NCBI RefSeq assembly: GCF_032302195.1
Contig: NZ_CP135275.1
Coordinates: 6,965,001-7,029,000 of the forward strand
Origin: Paenibacillus sp. MMS20-IR301
GTDB lineage: Bacteria > Bacillota > Bacilli > Paenibacillales > Paenibacillaceae
Direction of reading: 5' to 3'
DNA: 64,000 nucleotides
Position 1 is the stretch's first letter; each line of letters begins with the position of its first letter. A model generated the notes under the pieces. It saw only the letters and a program-made list of their open reading frames with translations, did not search any database and had not been told where the DNA came from. Shown here piece by piece: positions 26,405 through 37,301 of the stretch. A program made the position numbers and the translations under genes.

Positions 26405-28107
26405 TTAAAGTGACTAAACCCTGTATCAAAGCAGATTTGCGGGCCCGGCCTTACAGGCTGGACGACGCTGCAGTAGCGTGGGTGGAAGAGACGCTTGCGG
26501 CCATGGGCACGGAGGAGCGCATCCGGCAGGTCTTTGCTCCGCTGGCGCCAAGCACAAATGAGCAGTATTTGCAGGAGTGGGTTACCAAATATCAGCCGGG
26601 GGCCGTAATGTTCCGGCCGGCACCGAAGGCTGAGCTGAAGCAGGCGGCAGCTGTGCTGCAGCAGAACAGTGCGGTTCCGCTGCTGGTGGCCGGCAATCTG
26701 GAGGACGGCGGGAACGGCTTCGCGGAGGACGGAACCTACTACGGCAAGCCGCTGCAGGTGGCCGCAACGGGCGACCCGGCGTTTGCCCGCGAGCTGGGCA
26801 GAATTGCCGGACTCGAGGCGGCCGCGGCCGGCGCCAACTGGGCATTCGCCCCGATCGTCGATCTCGACCTGAACTGGCGTAATCCGATTACGAATGTGCG
26901 GACCTTCGGCTCAGACACGGATACGGTTATTGCAATGTCACGGGCATACAAGCAGGGCTTTGAGCAATCCGGCGGCGTAGTGTCGGTGAAGCATTTCCCG
27001 GGCGACGGCACGGATGAGCGGGATCAGCATCTGCATGTAACCTTCAATTCACTGCCGGTTGCGGAGTGGATGGAATCGTACGGGCGAATCTACCGGTCGC
27101 TGATTGAAGACGGAGCGCATACGGTGATGGCCGGTCATATTGCCTTCCCGGCATACTTAATCAACAAGGGGGCGCAGGAGAAGGCGGCAACTCCTGCCAC
27201 CTTGTCGCCGGAGCTGCTGCAGCATCTGCTGCGCGGTGAGCTTGGCTTCAACGGAATGATTGTAACCGATGCTACGCCGATGATCGGCTTCGCAGCTTCG
27301 GCTCCGCGTGAAGAAGCGATTCCCGCCGCGCTTGCGGCCGGCTGTGACATGATTCTGTTCAACCGTGATTATACAGAGGATCTGGCGTTCATGCGCAGAG
27401 GCGTGGAGCAGGGCGTAGTCACAGCTGAGCGGCTGGAGGATGCGGTCCGGCGGATTCTCGGCGTAAAGGCAGCGGCCGGCCTGCATCTGCAGCAGGGGAA
27501 GGATAGCGGAATTCCGCTGGAGGCCATAGGCAGCGCCGGGCATGCGCACAGTGCCCGGACAATGGCCGATCATGCGGTTACGCTGGTTAGAGACCGGGAT
27601 GCCCTGCTGCCGCTGACACCTGACAAGTACCGCAGGATATTCCTCATGCCGCTTGGAACGGATGCCGGTGACCGCTGCATCCGCCAGTTCGCCGGCCTGC
27701 TTGAAGCAGGCGGATTCCAGGTTGAGGTACAGGATCTTAAGGAATACAGATTCGACAAGGTGAGCCAGCCGCTGCAGAGCATGAAGGACCGTTATGATCT
27801 GGCCATCTACGCAGCGGTTGAACGGACAAGCAGCAACCGCACGCAGGTGCGGCTGAATTATTCACCGATGGTTGCGATCAATGCCCCGTGGTTTGCGCAG
27901 GAGGTCCCGAGTCTCGCGGTCTCTTTTGCCAATCCGTATCATTTGCTTGATATGCCGTTCATCTCTACGTACATCAATGCCTATGCCGACAGTGAGGCAA
28001 CGGTTCATGCCGTTGCGGCACAACTGACCGGACAGGCTCCGTTCAAGGGCAAACATCCGGTAGATGCTTATTGCGGGAACCGCTGGGATCTGCATATTTA
28101 TGACTAA
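26401..28107 (+). CDS. GH3 glycoside hydrolase (beta-glucosidase/beta-N-acetylhexosaminidase family)
   Basis: A 568-residue cytoplasmic enzyme. The N-terminal GH3 barrel has SVKHFPGDGTDERDQH near 196-211 and the nucleophile motif IVTDATPMIGF (Asp290). The shorter C-terminal alpha/beta domain (about 390-568) has NRTQVRLNYSPM. The KHFPGxGxxxxDxH loop is the NagZ-like form, which in hexosaminidases holds the His of the acid/base dyad. Here the first Asp-His pattern is altered to GDGTDERDQH. Exact substrate unknown; neighbours suggest plant or microbial heteroglycans. Confidence 0.88.
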   Translation: MIKVTKPCIKADLRARPYRLDDAAVAWVEETLAAMGTEERIRQVFAPLAPSTNEQYLQEWVTKYQPGAVMFRPAPKAELKQAAAVLQQNSAVPLLVAGNLEDGGNGFAEDGTYYGKPLQVAATGDPAFARELGRIAGLEAAAAGANWAFAPIVDLDLNWRNPITNVRTFGSDTDTVIAMSRAYKQGFEQSGGVVSVKHFPGDGTDERDQHLHVTFNSLPVAEWMESYGRIYRSLIEDGAHTVMAGHIAFPAYLINKGAQEKAATPATLSPELLQHLLRGELGFNGMIVTDATPMIGFAASAPREEAIPAALAAGCDMILFNRDYTEDLAFMRRGVEQGVVTAERLEDAVRRILGVKAAAGLHLQQGKDSGIPLEAIGSAGHAHSARTMADHAVTLVRDRDALLPLTPDKYRRIFLMPLGTDAGDRCIRQFAGLLEAGGFQVEVQDLKEYRFDKVSQPLQSMKDRYDLAIYAAVERTSSNRTQVRLNYSPMVAINAPWFAQEVPSLAVSFANPYHLLDMPFISTYINAYADSEATVHAVAAQLTGQAPFKGKHPVDAYCGNRWDLHIYD

Positions 28108-28128
28108 CTGGGAAGCGGGGTGCCACAG

Positions 28129-30297
28129 ATGGCATTGAAGGCGGTTATCTTTGATCTGGATGGCGTGATTGTATCTACAGACGAGTATCATTACCGGGCA
28201 TGGGCAGCAATCGCGGAGCGGGAGCAGGTTCCCTTCGATGAAGAGCGTAATGTCCTGCTGCGCGGCGTCAGCCGCGAGGAAAGCCTCGAGATCCTGCTGC
28301 AGCAGGCAGAGCGCACGTATTCGGCGGCAGAGAAGCGGCAGCTGTGCGGGGAGAAGAATACAATCTACAGGGAACTGCTTGAAGGGCTGACACCGGCAGA
28401 TCTTCTGCCGGGGGTACTGGCGTGGCTGGCGGAAGCGAAGGCCGCCGGTATCCGGACCGCAATAGGCTCCTCCAGTAAAAATACAGATATGATTCTGCGG
28501 AAGCTCCATCTGGCGGATGCCTTTGACACTGTAGTCTCGGGAGCAGATGTGACGCGGAGCAAGCCGGAGCCGGATATCTTCCTGCTTGCGGCAGAACGGC
28601 TGGGACTCACACCTGCTGAGTGCGTGGTGGTCGAGGATGCGCCGGCCGGGATTGCTGCTGCCCGGGCGGCCGGGATGCGGATGGTCGCTGTAGGTGAAGC
28701 GGCTGCGGCTATTGAAGCAGACTGGAATGCGGAATCGCTCACGGATCTGCGGCTCAGCGAGCTGCAATATTATGAGAATCCGGTGATTCCCGGGTTCCAT
28801 CCGGATCCGAGCGTGTGCCGGGTAGGCTCCGACTATTATCTGGTAACCAGCTCTTTCCAGTACTTTCCCGGAGTCCCGGTCTTCCATAGCAGGGATCTGG
28901 TGAACTGGCAGCAGATCGGTCATTGCCTTACACGCAAAAGCCAGCTTGATCTGGGCGGCTGCGCCAGCTCAATGGGGATTTTTGCCCCGACCCTGAGGTT
29001 TCATCAGGGCCGGTTCTATATGATTACTACCAATACCCATAGCTTCCGGAATTTCTATGTCTGGTCGGAGGCACCGGAAGGGCCATGGTCCGAGCCGGTA
29101 TGGCTGGACTGGCCGGGCATTGACCCGTCCCTGTTCTTCGACGAGGATAACCGGGTCTATCTTACAGGCAACGGCGGGTTCCGGGGAGATGAGCCGCGTG
29201 GCATCTATCAGGCGGAGCTGGACATAGAGACCGGCAAGCTGCTGACGGAGCGCCGCTTCATCTGGAGCGGCACCGGAGGAAAGGCGCCGGAAGCTCCGCA
29301 TCTGTACCGCATACAGGGGATGTACTATCTGCTGATTGCCGAAGGCGGAACGGAATACGGACATATGGTCACTGTAGCCCGGAGTGCAAGCCCGTACGGG
29401 CCGTTTCAGAGCTGCCCGTCGAATCCCATCCTTACGCACCGCAGTCTGGAGCATCCCATACAGGCGACTGGCCACGCCGATCTGGTGCAGCATGAGGACG
29501 GCAGCTGGTGGGCGGTCTTCCTGGGCATCCGCCCGGCGCCGGTCCCTTTCGGGGGACAGCATCACTATCTCGGGCGCGAAACCTTCCTCTCTCCGGTTAC
29601 CTGGAGTGAGGACGGCTGGCCGGTAATTGGCGATCAGGGGACGGCAGGGGAGCGGATGGAGCTTCGTTCACTCCGCCCGGGAAAACGCCGCCCGTGGAAT
29701 GGGCTGGAATCCTTCGACAGCCGGGGACTGCCGCCGGAATGGAGCTTCCTCCGGAATCCGGCGGAAGGCAGCTGGAGCCTGGAAGCGCGGCCGGGCTGGC
29801 TGAGCCTGACCGGCTTGGCAGCCACGCTGGATGATGTGTCATCTCCGGCCTTTGCGGGCCGGAGGCAGCAGCACTTCAACTGCCGGGTATCGGCATTCTT
29901 ATCCTTCGACCCGCAGCAGGAGGGGGAGGAAGCCGGACTTACGGTATATATGAATGAGCGGTACCATTATGAGATTGCTGTAAGACTGCTGGACGGCAGG
30001 CGCCAGGTGATTCTGCGCCGGAGAGCCGGGGCATTATGGAAGGTGGAGCAGGAGGCAGTGTATGAAGGCACGGAGATTATTCTGACGGTTCAGGCGGAAC
30101 CGGCGCTGTATACATTCGGATTTTGCCCCCCTGAAGAAGAGACGGTTGCCATGGGCACAGGGGAATGCTCGCTGCTCTCCACCGAGGTGGCAGGCGGCTT
30201 CACCGGTGTGCACTTCGGCCTCTATGCAACCGGCAACGGCAAACGCTCCGCTGCCTCTGCTGATTTCGGCTGGTTCAAGTATGAAGTATTAGCCTGA
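28129..30297 (+). CDS. Fusion of beta-phosphoglucomutase (HAD) and GH43 glycosidase
   Basis: A 722-residue single reading frame with two enzymes. Residues 1 to about 213 are a complete beta-phosphoglucomutase-type HAD phosphatase: FDLDGVI with Asp9 and Asp11, IGSSSKN, SKPEPDIFLLAAERLG and VVEDAPAGIAAARAAGM. From about residue 216 a complete GH43 begins with YYENPVIPGFHPDPSVC (base Asp226), GIDPSLFFDED and an acid in EAPHLYRI, followed by a C-terminal beta-sandwich. There is almost no linker. The ATG at 28129 is preferred over a GTG at 28120. GH43 members cut beta-xylosides or alpha-arabinosides. A recent gene fusion or a lost stop codon are both possible. Confidence 0.88.
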   Translation: MALKAVIFDLDGVIVSTDEYHYRAWAAIAEREQVPFDEERNVLLRGVSREESLEILLQQAERTYSAAEKRQLCGEKNTIYRELLEGLTPADLLPGVLAWLAEAKAAGIRTAIGSSSKNTDMILRKLHLADAFDTVVSGADVTRSKPEPDIFLLAAERLGLTPAECVVVEDAPAGIAAARAAGMRMVAVGEAAAAIEADWNAESLTDLRLSELQYYENPVIPGFHPDPSVCRVGSDYYLVTSSFQYFPGVPVFHSRDLVNWQQIGHCLTRKSQLDLGGCASSMGIFAPTLRFHQGRFYMITTNTHSFRNFYVWSEAPEGPWSEPVWLDWPGIDPSLFFDEDNRVYLTGNGGFRGDEPRGIYQAELDIETGKLLTERRFIWSGTGGKAPEAPHLYRIQGMYYLLIAEGGTEYGHMVTVARSASPYGPFQSCPSNPILTHRSLEHPIQATGHADLVQHEDGSWWAVFLGIRPAPVPFGGQHHYLGRETFLSPVTWSEDGWPVIGDQGTAGERMELRSLRPGKRRPWNGLESFDSRGLPPEWSFLRNPAEGSWSLEARPGWLSLTGLAATLDDVSSPAFAGRRQQHFNCRVSAFLSFDPQQEGEEAGLTVYMNERYHYEIAVRLLDGRRQVILRRRAGALWKVEQEAVYEGTEIILTVQAEPALYTFGFCPPEEETVAMGTGECSLLSTEVAGGFTGVHFGLYATGNGKRSAASADFGWFKYEVLA

Positions 30298-30303
30298 TCC
30301 GGC

Positions 30304-31209
30304 TTACTCCGGGCTGCCCGTGTTGGATTTACGGTAGCTCTGCGGGGCTTGCCCGTACTTTTTTTTGAAAGCTTTGCTGAAGTAGCTTAAGTCGGCGAAC
30401 CCTGCCTGCTCAGCTGCTTCGGAAATATTCGAGCCGGGGAGCAGCAGCAGCTCCCTGGCTTTTTCCAGCCGGATGCTGTTCATCCGCCCGATAATTGTAT
30501 TCCCCGTCAGTCTCTTATACTCCCTGGACAAGTGGCCGTAGCTCATATGCAGTGAGGCTGCCAGCTCCTCCACGTTCAGCCGGTCCCCCAGATATTCCTC
30601 CATATAAATCTCTACTTTACGTACCAGCGGATCGGCTACGGCGGCAGGTGATTCAGTATGCCCCTCCAGTGTCTGCTGCAGCTGGCATAAGCGCTCCAGC
30701 AGCCGGATCAGCAGCAGCTGCAGACTGAGCTCAGAGGGGGCTGCAGTATCAGCCTCGCTAAGAAAATGCTCCAGCATTCCGCTAAAACCTTCTTCATCGC
30801 TATAGGCACCGGGCCTCCACTCCTGCAGGGATTTCAGCCTCGCATACAGCAAATGGCCGCCGTCCGCAGCCTGTCCGGGATCAGCAGGCCGTAGCCGCCA
30901 GCGGAAGCAGAGCCCTTCATGCGGATTGCCGCGCGTGTAAGTATGTGAATGTACTCTGCCGGGCGGAATCAGGAAGAACTCCCCCGCATTTACGGTCAGC
31001 TCGTCCCCGTCGAACCGTGTGCCCATCTGCCCGGACAGCACATAGTTGAACTCGAACCAGGTGTGGGCATGGGGAGGGCATTTACTGGCCGTACCGATTT
31101 GTTCGAAAATGATATCGACCCATTCGATAACCGCATCCTGAACCCGGATTTCACGGCACAGCTTGTTGAATACAGGGGGGAGTCCGCTTTTATAACGGTT
31201 AATATCCAT
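30304..31209 (-). CDS. AraC-family regulator with cupin domain
   Basis: About 301 residues. The N-terminal cupin has CPPHAHTWFEFNYVLSGQ and IPPGRVHSHTY. The C-terminal AraC domain has VEELAASLHMSYGHLSREYKRLTG and ISEAAEQAGFADLSYFSKAFKKKYG. The ATG at 31209 has AAGGGA 9 nt upstream; an ATG 18 nt further up is possible but has no site. It is divergent from the GH38 mannosidase gene and convergent, 6 nt apart, with the fusion gene. Confidence 0.92.
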   Translation of the reverse strand: MDINRYKSGLPPVFNKLCREIRVQDAVIEWVDIIFEQIGTASKCPPHAHTWFEFNYVLSGQMGTRFDGDELTVNAGEFFLIPPGRVHSHTYTRGNPHEGLCFRWRLRPADPGQAADGGHLLYARLKSLQEWRPGAYSDEEGFSGMLEHFLSEADTAAPSELSLQLLLIRLLERLCQLQQTLEGHTESPAAVADPLVRKVEIYMEEYLGDRLNVEELAASLHMSYGHLSREYKRLTGNTIIGRMNSIRLEKARELLLLPGSNISEAAEQAGFADLSYFSKAFKKKYGQAPQSYRKSNTGSPE

Positions 31210-31365
31210 TGGCCTAAGTCCCTTCATTGATGGAGCTTCATTCTTATGATGTTCCCGATTATATCATAATGAGACAAATATCTGCGAGGATTGGAAATGT
31301 ACTCCGGCGCGGACATACCTCACAATAGAGATAGACTAATTACGATCCTATGGAGGGAAACAGTA

Positions 31366-33840
31366 ATGAAAAGGAAACTGCATTTGCTCAGCAACGCCCA
31401 TCTGGACCCGGTGTGGCAGTGGGAATGGGAGGAGGGCGCAGCGGCAGCGGTATCTACGTTCCGTGCAGCGGCGGAATTCTGTGAGGAGAACGACGAATAT
31501 ATTTTCAACCATAATGAAGTGATCCTCTATCAATGGGTTGAGGAGTATGAGCCGGCATTGTTCAAGCGGATTCAGCGTCTGGTTAAGGAAGGCAAGTGGC
31601 ATATTATGGGCGGATGGTATTTGCAGCCGGACTGCAATATGATCTCGGGTGAATCGTTTGTCCGGCAGATCCTGCTCGGCAAAGCCTATTTCCGGGCAAA
31701 GTTCGGTGCAGAGCCGGCTACCGCCATCAACTTCGATTCCTTCGGGCATTCCCGCGGGCTGGTGCAGATTCTGGTACAGGCGGGTTACGATTCGTATATC
31801 TTCATGCGTCCGGATGAGATGGAAGGCTTGCCGGCGGATGATTTCAGCTGGGAGGGGTATAACGGCAGCAAGGTGATGGCCCACAAGATAGAGGGCGGCT
31901 ACAACAGTCTTATGGGCAAAACCCGCGGGAAGATCGAGCGCTGGCTGGGCGATCACCCGCAGCAGCAGACCGGACTTGTGCTTTGGGGCGTGGGTAATCA
32001 CGGCGGCGGGCCGTCGCGGACCGATCTGGCGCAGATTGCCGAGCTCATGCAGGAGCGGGACGATGTGGAGATTGTCCATTCGACGCCGGAGCGTTATTTC
32101 GCCGAGCTGAAGCAGAAGGGGGCAGAGCTGCCCGTCTATGCGGGCGATCTCAATCCCCGGTTCGTAGGCTGCTATACCTCGATGATCCGCATCAAGCAGC
32201 AGCACCGGCTGCTGGAGAATGAACTGTTCCTGACGGAGAAAATGCTGTCCGCCGCTGCGCTGCAGGGTCTGCTCCCCTACCCGGCAGCCGGGCTGCAGGA
32301 GGCGCTGCGGGATCTCTTGACCGCGCAGTTCCATGACATTCTGCCGGGGACCTCTGTGCAGAATGCCGAGGAGGCCTCCCTGCGCCAGCTCGGCCACGGG
32401 CTGGAGACCGCCGCCCGGCTGAAGACGCGGGCGTTCTTCGCTCTGGCTGCCGGACAGCCGAAGGCGGCGCTTAAGGAATATCCGGTGCTGATCTATAATC
32501 CCCATCCGTATGCGGTTACAGGCGTATTCGAATGTGAGTTCATGCTGGAGGACCAGAACTGGAGTGAGGAATACTCTTTGCCTGTAGTCTACCAGGGTGG
32601 GCGCCGCCTGCCCTGCCAGCCGGAGAAGGAGCGCAGCAATATTCCGCTGGACTGGCGGAAGCGGGTAGCGTTCACAGCAGAGCTGGCCCCGTCATCGATG
32701 AACCGGTTCGACTGCCGGATGGAGATGCTGCCGGATAAGCCGCTGCCGCAGCTGGCCGGTCAGGACGGCTGCTTCCGGTTCGAGACTGCGGAGCTGACGG
32801 TAATCATTAACGCCCGGACCGGGCTCATGGATGAGTACACCGCCGGGGGCCATTCGCTGCTGCGTCCGGGAGCCTTCGCCCCGCTCGTGATGGCGGACAA
32901 TGAGGACCCGTGGCGGATGGACACGGACCGCTTCGATCAGGTAGAGGGCGTGTTCACGCTGATGGGTGAGGCGGAGAGCGCACGCTTCTCCGGCGTGAAG
33001 CAGCCGCTGCCTGCCGTGCGGGTCATCGAGGACGGCGAGGTCCGCACCGTGATTGAAACGGTGCTGAGCTACGGCAGCTCCTCGATCACCCAGACCTATA
33101 AGCTGCCGAAGCAGGGAACCGAGGTAGAGATTGAGCTGCGGGTGTACTGGAATGAGAAGGATAAGCTGCTGAAGCTGGCGGTCCCGACCGTGCTTGCGCA
33201 GGCCGGGTACTTCGGCCAGACGGCCTTTGGTGTGCAGCAGCTGGACCGGAACGGCCGGGAGTCAGCGGCGCAGAAGTGGGTCTCTGCTGAAGACGCTGCG
33301 CAGAATCTGGCGTTGACCTGCATTAATAGCGGCATCTACGGCAGCGATTTCCGGCAGGGCGAGCTGCGCCTGTCGCTGCTGCGCAGCGCCGGCTACTGCG
33401 CGCACCCGATCGGCGACCGGCCGATTATGGCGCAGGACCGCTTTCTGCCGCGCATGGACCAGGGGGAGCGCAGCTACACCTTCTGGCTGAACGGCGGCAC
33501 GCGGGAGGAGCGCCGCAGGCTGGTGGACCGCGAAGCGCTGGTCCATAATGAGCGGCCGTACGCGTTATCCTTCTTCCCGTCAGGGGAAGGGGAGCAGCCC
33601 GGCCCTTGTGTGCTGCTGGCGGATGACAGCATCCAGCTTAGCGCCTTCAAGCGGGAGGAATACGGCGACGGCTTCATCCTGCGCCTGTTCGAGCCGACCG
33701 GACTTGGCGGCGCGACCGTGGTCAGCCTTCCGGCGCTTGGGATCCGCCGGGAGGTCTCCCTGAACGGATACGAGATCAAGACGTTCCGGCTGCTGCCCGC
33801 TTCCCGGACGCTGGAGGAGGCTCCGCTGTGTGAGGTTTGA
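31366..33840 (+). CDS. GH38 alpha-mannosidase, cytoplasmic
   Basis: An 824-residue enzyme without a signal peptide. The catalytic domain opens with HLLSNAHLDPVWQWEWEEG (zinc-binding His and Asp). The nucleophile is in NFDSFGHS (Asp124), followed by QFHDILPGTSVQNAEEA near residues 324-340. C-terminal beta domains fill the second half. It hydrolyses alpha-mannosides inside the cell, such as fungal or plant mannan or N-glycan fragments. The start at 31366 follows GGAGGG. No transporter is adjacent; the AraC regulator on the other strand is the likely controller. Confidence 0.92.
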   Translation: MKRKLHLLSNAHLDPVWQWEWEEGAAAAVSTFRAAAEFCEENDEYIFNHNEVILYQWVEEYEPALFKRIQRLVKEGKWHIMGGWYLQPDCNMISGESFVRQILLGKAYFRAKFGAEPATAINFDSFGHSRGLVQILVQAGYDSYIFMRPDEMEGLPADDFSWEGYNGSKVMAHKIEGGYNSLMGKTRGKIERWLGDHPQQQTGLVLWGVGNHGGGPSRTDLAQIAELMQERDDVEIVHSTPERYFAELKQKGAELPVYAGDLNPRFVGCYTSMIRIKQQHRLLENELFLTEKMLSAAALQGLLPYPAAGLQEALRDLLTAQFHDILPGTSVQNAEEASLRQLGHGLETAARLKTRAFFALAAGQPKAALKEYPVLIYNPHPYAVTGVFECEFMLEDQNWSEEYSLPVVYQGGRRLPCQPEKERSNIPLDWRKRVAFTAELAPSSMNRFDCRMEMLPDKPLPQLAGQDGCFRFETAELTVIINARTGLMDEYTAGGHSLLRPGAFAPLVMADNEDPWRMDTDRFDQVEGVFTLMGEAESARFSGVKQPLPAVRVIEDGEVRTVIETVLSYGSSSITQTYKLPKQGTEVEIELRVYWNEKDKLLKLAVPTVLAQAGYFGQTAFGVQQLDRNGRESAAQKWVSAEDAAQNLALTCINSGIYGSDFRQGELRLSLLRSAGYCAHPIGDRPIMAQDRFLPRMDQGERSYTFWLNGGTREERRRLVDREALVHNERPYALSFFPSGEGEQPGPCVLLADDSIQLSAFKREEYGDGFILRLFEPTGLGGATVVSLPALGIRREVSLNGYEIKTFRLLPASRTLEEAPLCEV

Positions 33841-33874
33841 GGCTTGGAGTTTGAGGGGGGCTAATCTGAAATAA

Positions 33875-34054
33875 ATGGAAAAAAGGCACTTAATTCTTCT
33901 GTAACGGATGATTTCGGAAATTTAGATGGAAAAAAGGCATTTAATTACCCAATATTATCGCTGAAAAGCCGCAACCGAGAGCAATAAGTGACGTTTATCC
34001 AACTAATCCAAGTTTGTAAGGTAAATCAATGAATTTAAGTGCCATATTTCCACT
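33875..34054. repeat. Quad-motif intergenic element, family B
   Basis: The motif ATGGAAAAAAGGCACTTAAT occurs at 33875 and 33926 (direct) and in inverted form at 33983 and 34032, with start spacings 51, 57 and 49. The motif has no similarity to families A, C, D or E, but the arrangement is the same. It lies in the 860-bp gap between convergent genes. Bases 34055-34322 between it and the family A copy hold nothing recognisable. Confidence 0.8.
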
Positions 34055-34322
34055 TATTTCCGCTTTGCAAGGTGGATTGCAAACCTATGACTCGGCTCAT
34101 AGCTCTGCTGCGGTGATACATTGTAATAATCTGCTAAGTACCAGGCTTAACGCGTAAGCAGACACACCGCATAAGAATACTCAACACGTAAGAGGCACAA
34201 CGCGCTAGCAGGATCAACCGATGGAAGGTTACCAGGCTGGGACTCAGCTATAACTCAGCTTCAACTCAGACTTACCTCACCGGGCGAATATGTCTTAGAG
34301 TAACATTACCCAAAGAGTGAGG

Positions 34323-34500
34323 CGGACTGAGAATCCTCTATTTGCTCAAAATCCTTGAAATATAGGCAGAAGCGGACTGAAATTCCGCTATCTTGTTCCT
34401 TTGAACCCGGAAGAAGGCGAAACGGGACATATAAGGGATTCTGAGTCCGATCGGACTGTAATTGTGCTGATTTTGCTCCAATAACGGAATCTCAGTCCGC
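34323..34500. repeat. Quad-motif intergenic element, family A, copy 2
   Basis: The motif CGGACTGAGAATCC starts at 34323 and 34373 (direct), and the inverted copies start at 34431 and 34481, giving spacings 50, 58 and 50, exactly as in copy 1 at 983. By eye, about three quarters of all bases match copy 1 across the element. It ends 45 bp before a bidirectional terminator. Confidence 0.87.
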
Positions 34501-34545
34501 CTCGCATATATTCAGTTGATACGGCATGCAACCAAAAAAGCAGAC

Positions 34546-34585
34546 AAAAAAGCAGGCAGCCAATAACCCGGCTGTCTGCTTTTTT
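34546..34585. terminator. Bidirectional terminator between convergent genes
   Basis: AAAAAGCAGGCAGCC pairs with GGCTGTCTGCTTTTT (one G-U pair), with A and T runs on both sides. It can end transcripts of the mannosidase gene (+) and of the phospho-glucosidase gene (-). Confidence 0.85.
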
Positions 34586-34701
34586 ATATCGTGCTAACGC
34601 CAAGTGCCCGAAGCTGTTACGGCCACAGCGCAAAACTCGCTTTTACCGCAGCTACTGCCACAGCTCATAACTCGCTCATAACTCACTCCTACCGCAGCTC
34701 C

Positions 34702-36147
<1,446 letters not shown>

Positions 36148-36194
36148 TCAGATATGGTAAGCTACTAATATGCCCATAATTCAATGCTAAATGT

Positions 36195-36208
36195 TGTAAC
36201 GCGTTACA
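36195..36208. promoter_or_regulatory. LacI/GalR-type operator
   Basis: TGTAACGCGTTACA is a perfect 14-bp palindrome with the central CG typical of LacI-family sites. It lies in the divergent region between the phospho-glucosidase gene and the repressor gene, 48 bp before the repressor start. Confidence 0.75.
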
Positions 36209-36255
36209 TGTCAAGTATTATTTAAAAGATGAAAATTTATGTAAGGAGTGTCCTC

Positions 36256-37227
36256 ATGTCGAATCTTGATCATATTGCCAAGCTGTCGGGATTCTCCAAA
36301 GCTACGGTATCACGGGTGCTGAATCATTCTCCCCATGTGAGTGAGGCCACACGCAATAAAATCATGGCGATTATGGACGAGCTGGACTATGTCCCGAACG
36401 GCAATGCCATCTCCTTGTCCAAAGGTCAGACAGAGCAGATCGGCATGGTTACGGAAGGGATCAACGAAGTGATGCTGCCCTTTCTGAACAGCTTCGTAGA
36501 AGCAGCCAGCCGGCACGGATACCAGACCATTATCTATACTTCCGGCGGAGATCCGGCCAAAGAGCTGCAGGCGTTCGAGGATATGCGGCGGAAAAGAGTC
36601 GATGCCCTCGTCATCACCACCTGCGTCAATGATCAGAATCTCTTAGGCTCTTTTTGCAAATATGGGCCGATTGTGTCCTGGCAGCGGATGGAGCTTCCGC
36701 AGATTCAGAGTGTTGCCATGGACCAGTATGGCGGATATATGCTGGGGCTGGAGCATGTAATTGCCCGGGGGTATACCCGGATTGCCAATGCCTTTGGCAG
36801 ACCGACCAGTATCAATACCTCCGGCCGGAACCAGGCTTTTCAAGACATTGCCCGCAAATACGGCCTGAATGTGAATCCGGACTGGTCACCGGCCGGCATA
36901 CATTCTATCCGCCAGGGGGAACAGCTGGTACGGGAGCTGATGCAGTGTGCCGGAGACCGTCCGAACGCGATACTGTGTGCCAATGATCTGGTGGCGGCAG
37001 GGGTGCTGAATGAGGCCCGCAGGCTTCAGGTGAAGGTGCCGGAGGAGCTGGCCATTGTTGGATTCGATAACACCGAGCTGGCCCATACGCTGGGGATTAC
37101 CTCCATTAATAATCCGATTGCCGCGCAGGCGGAGAATGCGTTCCGGCTGATTCTAAGCAGGCTGAAAGGCACGGAGGCGGAGCAGCAGCAGCTGGAGTTC
37201 GGGCTGGTGCAGAGAGCTACTACGTAA
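36256..37227 (+). CDS. LacI-family transcriptional repressor
   Basis: A 323-residue repressor. The helix-turn-helix and hinge are at the N-terminus (LDHIAKLSGFSKATVSRVLNHSPHVSEATR, then YVPNGNAISLSKG). A periplasmic-binding-type sugar domain follows, with AILCANDLVAAGVLNEA and VGFDNTELAH. The ATG at 36256 follows AAGGAGTG; the reading frame is open further up but without a site. It probably represses the divergent GH1 gene through the palindrome at 36195. Confidence 0.92.
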   Translation: MSNLDHIAKLSGFSKATVSRVLNHSPHVSEATRNKIMAIMDELDYVPNGNAISLSKGQTEQIGMVTEGINEVMLPFLNSFVEAASRHGYQTIIYTSGGDPAKELQAFEDMRRKRVDALVITTCVNDQNLLGSFCKYGPIVSWQRMELPQIQSVAMDQYGGYMLGLEHVIARGYTRIANAFGRPTSINTSGRNQAFQDIARKYGLNVNPDWSPAGIHSIRQGEQLVRELMQCAGDRPNAILCANDLVAAGVLNEARRLQVKVPEELAIVGFDNTELAHTLGITSINNPIAAQAENAFRLILSRLKGTEAEQQQLEFGLVQRATT

Positions 37228-37301
37228 CTAAGCCGTGAACCGTCCGGCAGAGCAGGTCCGCGGTTTGTATATTCCCTGATGATTGGAGTTCAACGGAGCT
37301 G

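Noticed and set aside
27862..28923. 353-codon minus-strand frame across the GH3/fusion boundary
   Set aside because: It spans two well-supported + strand genes; composition only.
31348..32505. 385-codon minus-strand frame opposite the GH38 gene
   Set aside because: It is antisense to a gene with clear catalytic motifs, and is explained by third-position GC bias that keeps the opposite frame open.
37228..37301. Terminator between the LacI-type gene and the Bce module
   Set aside because: GAACCG and CGGTTT give only a short stem with no T run, so I do not call it.
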